This document shows, in pieces, positions 59,773-64,000 of a stretch of 64,000 bases of DNA. The position numbers and the translations under genes were made by a program. Position 1 is the stretch's first letter; each line of letters starts with the position of its first letter. The notes beneath the pieces were generated by a model that worked only from the letters and a program-made list of their open reading frames with translations, was not told the DNA's origin and did not search any database. Origin of the DNA: Siphonodentalium dalli (Eukaryota > Mollusca > Scaphopoda > Gadilida > Siphonodentaliidae); assembly GCA_032622095.1 (NCBI GenBank), contig CP136063.1, positions 206,075,934-206,139,933 of the forward strand, read 5' to 3'.

Positions 59773-60011
59773 AACCTTTCTATACTAAAACATCATTATT
59801 GGGTAGTTGCAGATATTCCGAGAGTAAGTTCAACAAACGATTGTTGAACTTACTATCTAAAGATTTCCCTCAATAAACAGGGATCGTTCTTTACTTTTAT
59901 TTATCTTTCGTCTGCTTTTATCACATTAACAACCCTCCAACTCAATAATAGACCATGCATATGTACAGTGTTTAACTGACTGGGATAATCCATTTAGTAT
60001 AGAAAGGATTA
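59773..60011. mobile_element. Short TIR element ending 25 bp before GCC2/GCC3 repeat 3
   Basis: Ends TAACCTTTCTATACTAAA and TTTAGTATAGAAAGGATTA. It contains GTTCAACAAACGATTGTTGAAC. Relatives are at 46018-46247, 37190-37383 and 23176-23491. Confidence 0.72.
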
Positions 60012-60036
60012 AGTGTGAATGGTACCTTCTTTTCAG

Positions 60037-60198
60037 TTAAATGCAGCGCGGGTCACGTGTCTAAGACAGGGTTGGAGTCATGTTATTCGTGTCCTGTTGG
60101 ATATTTCCAACCAGAAGCCGGGAAATCATCGTGCTTCGAGTGCATGAAAGGAACGACAACACAACACACCGCCGCCGATAACATCACTGATTGCACAG
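60037..60198 (+). CDS. SVEP1: SVEP1-like exon: GCC2/GCC3 repeat 3 (last exon in window)
   Basis: Third 162 bp unit, phase 1-1, residues 1031-1083. Acceptor CCTTCTTTTCAG|TT, donor CACAG|GTGAGA. Pattern KCSAGHVSKTGLESCYSCPVG then YFQPEAGKSSCFECMKGTTT, NIT sequon, closing DC. It follows an 11.9 kb intron packed with repeats; a further exon hidden in that intron cannot be excluded, because any phase 1-1 exon would fit. The gene continues to the right: SVEP1 next has EGF repeats, a pentraxin domain and a long Sushi array. A short TIR element ends about 25 bp upstream. Confidence 0.94.
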
Positions 60199-60331
60199 GT
60201 GAGATTTTATTTCGTCAAACTTGATGTCTAGTTTCGGCAGGGACATGGGGAAAAAGGGTCTTATCCCAATACTTGTAAAACTGTTAAGCAGTTCATGCAT
60301 AGAGCTTCCTTCTACTTCGCGAAAACCCTGT

Positions 60332-60480
60332 ACCAATGCATTCTCTTATATATGCGAGCCTCTCATAGGGTGCCTCGCATATACATGTATAAGAGAATAC
60401 ATTGGCCTAACAATATATACCTTGACCTTGTAAGCCAGCGAATTCTCTTATATATGCGAGGCTCCCTATGTGAGCCATTG
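60332..60480. repeat. Degenerate hairpin modules
   Basis: One full hairpin (60332-60405) with an inserted ACATGT-like segment in the right arm, followed by half a hairpin (60434-60480) that stops after GGCTCCCTATGTGAG. Confidence 0.7.
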
Positions 60481-60517
60481 TGAAATTTCAGACCGTAAGG
60501 GGACTTTTGTGCAGGAA

Positions 60518-60835
60518 TTTCGCCAAAGAAAACCATATGGTGCCAGAATATGAACGGAAACATGCGTATAAAATGCATCTTTACCAAAGCTAACGACATT
60601 GTATAAAATGCATCTTTACCAACGACATTGTAAGTTAATGTTTTGTTGTTCCACGTCTTGCGGGATAATTGCATGCTATATTTAGTTATTTACAGGCAAA
60701 TTTCGGTAGCATCGTTATACAGGTGAAATACAACGTTTTTTTTACTTCTTACGTAATTAGTTGTGGTACAGATGCATTTTATTCGGATTTTTCCGTTAAT
60801 TATTCTGGCACCATATCGTTTTCTACGACGAAATG
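60518..60835. mobile_element. TIR-like element with imperfect ends
   Basis: Left AAAACCATATGGTGCCAGAAT and right ATTCTGGCACCATATCGTTTT pair imperfectly, continuing into TGCATCTTTACC/AGATGCATTTTA. Confidence 0.6.
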
Positions 60836-61849
60836 CCCGTAAAAAATACCAGGGAAAGTTGCGAGTGTATGAACGTACCCTTTTTCTTATCCATTGATTT
60901 TCCATGCAGTATTCAGTTCAGTAAGTTACTAGTAGTCGATTGTGTCCCTATGTGTACTTTCAGTCGATTGTTAAAGGGACTCAAGACAGTCAGTGGGCAA
61001 ATGCGCACAAGATAACATGCTTCGTACGTGACACGTAGTGGGGCAACCACACACGCTGTGCATCAAATTTGATTTTTATCGGCGACATAACGCTAAATAT
61101 TAATTTATGTAACCTCATGGCCCCGGAGGAGACAACGTGACAAGTATTGTCACGAATTCTGCAATCTTGTCTTGATTCTGGCCCGCAAAGCCAACGTGAC
61201 GTAAATGACCCATGAACCCACGAAATTGGTCTAAATGAAACTAACATGCCTAAATCACATAGGAATTCTTCAGAAATATTGGAGTGTTATTAATAACGAA
61301 AATAAAAACAAAGTCAATATATTTTCTCATGTACTTGTTGATGATAGTTGTTTTACAGACGTTTTATGTTATTCCGAACGAACCCACATCGAAAGCATTG
61401 AGTCCCGTTAAAACTACCCCCCCCCCCCCCCCCACTTAGTTCCTACTATATAGCAGGGGTGATTCGGTTGATAATTCGAGATACCCAAGTTTGTGGAATG
61501 GAGGGAATTTGCCACCTCATCATGGATTTTACTTCGATTTGTGAAATACAATCAACGTATTGCATACAAAATTTAATAAAGTGGCTTGTGGTTAAATTCG
61601 CCCGTACAGTGCCTTGGTTTGTGTGTATAGTTATCTCAGGTTCGCGCCATGAACTATGTTCAATCCTCTTGGCAATATATAACTGCGAAGTAAAAACCAC
61701 GCCATTCTCTGTTGAAGAGGTGGCAGGAACACATAGGTACATAACTCAAATGTTTTCTTTTGTAATAAGATGTTGTAATATTAGCCACGGTGATCGGGTA
61801 TAGTGTTGGGCTGCAACTATTACTGATAATAATTACGACTACCTTATAG

Positions 61850-61900
61850 TCCAGTGCATTTATGAGAAAATAGGGCTGAACCTCAAAATAATTGCAACAC
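61850..61900 (-). pseudogene. Short second fragment of the same TE-derived ORF
   Basis: Its reverse complement reads ALFSHKCTGL, the same as the start of 63160-63652, with matching flanking sequence (AACCTCAAA and AATTGCAACACAA). It stops after TGCACTGGACTATA. Confidence 0.5.
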
Positions 61901-62696
61901 AAAAGATTTATTTTGGTTGGAAGCATCATAGAGTATACTCAGCTAAAAATCAACAAAAATCTGAACATGCGAAATGGCCTTTTTGAGGCAAAAAGTGGCA
62001 AAAATGATGAAAAATTGGTGAAAAATGGAGATTAACATTTTTTGTTAATAACTCTTGATGTAAACATACAATTGTTATATTTTCACAATGATAAACTGTG
62101 GTACAGTTGTATCCAAGATTTTGTATCATTTTATTCTATAAATATCGATTAAATTTTCGAAATTTGGGTCAAAAAGTTGAAAAATTTGCCAAAATTCAGT
62201 GAAAACTGGAAGTCTACAATAACTCTTGATTGTTGTAAAATTGTCATAACTGGGCTTGGAACTATTGTTATATAGTTATTTATTACATATCTATCAACGT
62301 AATTCGCATGATCGCACGACGTACCAGGCGTGTGATAATTCTCAGAATCGCACTAGTGCAATCTGTCGACGGAACTATTTCATTCAGTGTTGTTAGACTG
62401 GCTCTCGCCGTTATTATTTTAACTTTTTCAACTTTTCAACGCAAGGGCGACAACCCACTTGCCGAAATCGCAACGCGCTGATTGAGTTATATTTTTGGAA
62501 AATTTGGGAAAACCCAATTAACACCTTTGCTGGGGTCAAGATGGGTCAAGTTCACTCGCGGATAGACGGGCTCCCTGTCTGATTGTTGCGTTAACCCTAA
62601 AATGCCGTTAAAACTCAATTAAATTCACATTTTCTGTACCGGAGATGTACGATTGTGAGTCAACTTATTATGACACGGAGATATGTAATAAAAATA

Positions 62697-62854
62697 GAAC
62701 ATCATGAGTGTCTGGATTTTGACGAATTATCGCACTCGATTTGTTGGCGGAACGCGATACCTCTCGTGCGGGACTGCGTCCCGCACTCGAGGTATCGCTC
62801 CGCCAACAAATCTCGTGCGATAATTTCGTCAAAATCCAGACACTCATGCGGTTC
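62697..62854. repeat. Near-perfect palindrome, ~72 bp arms
   Basis: Arms GAACATCATGAGTGTCTGGA...GCGGGACTGCGTCCCGC at the centre. Arm mismatches are few. It lies between two fragments of a TE-derived coding sequence. Confidence 0.9.
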
Positions 62855-63159
62855 TATCTATATCCACAATTGTGGGGTTGTTGTTACTACAAGCAAATAA
62901 TCAAAATAATCAAATATTTTAGGGTGAAAAGATGTAAAAATGGCAAGAAATCAGAGAAAAATGGAATTTCAAATTACATGTTTATGCATTAGAAAATTGC
63001 CATAGTTGGACTTGGACTGTTGTCAGTCAGTTATATATGGGATTTTCCATCAATTTTTGGCCAGCTTGTGGTATCAGTGACACTAAATTGTCCATATCTT
63101 GTGGCAAAATAGTGAAAAAAGAAAAAAAATATAGAAATTCATTAAAAAAATATAGAATT

Positions 63160-63652
63160 TTGAAAAAATAATAAGTCTGGATAGATCGTTCTGATTTTCT
63201 GATAAGGCATGTGCACCTATTGCTTTTGCAGTCCGTTTTACATTTACAACGAATGATGTTCAGTAGTTCTTTTGGAGCTGGTGGTACCTCACATTTGATA
63301 GGATTAAGCCGCCCATCCTTAACCTGCCATCCCAATCAGTTGGTTCCAAATTAAGCCCTTCCAAAACTGCACCTGGTGATAGTGTATGTAAATTAAATCC
63401 TTTTCTACCTAAAAGCCTGACACAGCATGTTGCATCACCCCTGGTCGGCGCTTTGGCAACAGTGATAAGCCTCTGAAACAAGAGTTGTGGGTCGATGTGT
63501 ACAACGTTGTTGTCGATCTTGAGAGACAGAGCACTCATTATTATTGCTTGGGATGTTCGCTTGAATACATAACTCATAACATCTTTCCCTCCCATGTTCA
63601 TAAGGATCTTCCTGCCTATTAGTCCAGTGCATTTATGAGAATAAAGTGCCAA
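63160..63652 (-). pseudogene. TE-derived ORF fragment with CXC-type Cys cluster, frameshifted
   Basis: On the minus strand, 63652 to about 63330 encodes ALYSHKCTGLIGRKI, then VHIDPQLLFQRLI, CCVRLLGRKGFN and NLEPTDW. The sense then shifts frame near 63325-63340 and continues as GWQVKDGRLNPIKCEVPPAP then LLNIIRCKCKTDCKSNRCTC. I recall this order (PQLLFQR ... LGRKG ... W-x-W ... PPAP ... CKCKT-x-C) from a repeated protein family in marine invertebrate genomes, thought to be transposon-derived. The frameshift, the lack of a downstream CXC remainder and a second 5' fragment at 61850-61900 (same SHKCTGL sequence) mark it as a relic. Confidence 0.6.
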
Positions 63653-64000
63653 ACCTCAAACTAATTGCAACACAATGTTTCTTAGCAGGAATAAGTCTAT
63701 TAACCAATTATAAACAACATACTAAAAATCAAAAAGGATCAAGAAAGGCGAAATTGATAAATTTTGTGAAATAAATTTAGTAAATTTTATAGCTTTTCAA
63801 GGATGTTTATAAAAAACTTCTTTTCACACGTGCTTCCATTTATATATCCATTTTATTGAGTACACAATCCTGATTACAGATCAGAAAACATTTTCCAGAT
63901 ACGTTGAGAATTTTTCGAGTTATGTGCCTCCAAAATTGGGAGTTTGTCTAATTTCGGAGCCTCAATTTCTGAAGAATTAGCTAAAAATCCATATTTTAGG

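Larger units (their letters stand above)
48128..60036 (+). other. 11.9 kb repeat-packed intron between GCC2/GCC3 repeats 2 and 3
   Basis: In order: TTAA-bounded element, two ~260 bp direct repeats, half of a foldback element, a MITE, a 13-unit minisatellite, a foldback unit interrupted by a Helitron, a TIR palindrome at 54.5 kb, the ~3.1 kb palindrome with its nested Helitron, a GTTCGAACG palindrome at 59.5 kb and a short TIR element. Nothing nameable in 54620-55370. Confidence 0.6.
60199..64000 (+). other. Partial intron after GCC2/GCC3 repeat 3
   Basis: Contains hairpin repeats (60332-60480), a TIR element (60518-60835), a poly-C run (61421-61433), fragments of a TE coding sequence on the minus strand (61850-61900 and 63160-63652) and a near-perfect palindrome (62697-62854). 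60850-61420 holds nothing nameable. Confidence 0.55.

Noticed and set aside
48128-60036. Further GCC2/GCC3 exons in the 11.9 kb intron
   Set aside because: No additional CxPG...CxxCP pattern with flanking splice sites was seen; the reading frame does not require one.

Overview
This window is eukaryotic, from an intron-rich and repeat-rich animal genome. It carries one recognisable host gene, on the + strand: an orthologue of SVEP1 (Polydom), a very large secreted extracellular-matrix protein. Neither end of the gene is inside the window. Seventeen short coding exons (73-269 bp, 3249 nt in total) lie between 2882 and 60198. Joined, they read open through every split codon and give the domain order von Willebrand factor A (two exons) - EGF-like Cys-rich module - ephrin-receptor-like module (GCC2/GCC3) - Sushi x3 - HYR x2 - Sushi - a region with a basic RRKR motif - GCC2/GCC3 x3. 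Order and spacing match what is known of animal SVEP1. Most junctions are phase 1, as expected for shuffled extracellular modules. The two phase-0 junctions lie inside the VWA domain and in the linker after the fourth Sushi domain. Residue numbers in the entries count from the first (split) codon in the window.

The phylum cannot be fixed from sequence alone. SVEP1 is known from vertebrates and many invertebrates, and the A+T-rich introns full of foldback elements and Helitrons suggest a marine invertebrate, but this is inference.

More than 90% of the window is intron, and much of it is layered transposable elements (TEs): (1) Helitrons at 21151-21386, 31121-31735, 52645-53766 and 57331-58203, two of them with an uninterrupted empty site elsewhere in the window; (2) a five-copy element bounded by TTAA; (3) many foldback/MITE elements, including a ~68 bp hairpin module in at least eight places, sometimes nested in larger terminal-inverted-repeat (TIR) elements; (4) a ~3.1 kb palindrome at 55.8-58.9 kb; (5) several minisatellites; (6) at the right edge, a broken TE-derived coding fragment with a CXC-type Cys cluster, on the minus strand.

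The most unusual pattern is how close repeats sit to splice sites. At five of 17 acceptors a TE terminus lies 16-44 bp upstream of the exon. One acceptor follows a triplicated 30 bp unit. One donor, together with the last bases of its exon, has been copied into a minisatellite that offers many decoy 5' splice sites. No tRNA, rRNA, CRISPR array, prokaryotic gene or promoter was supported.
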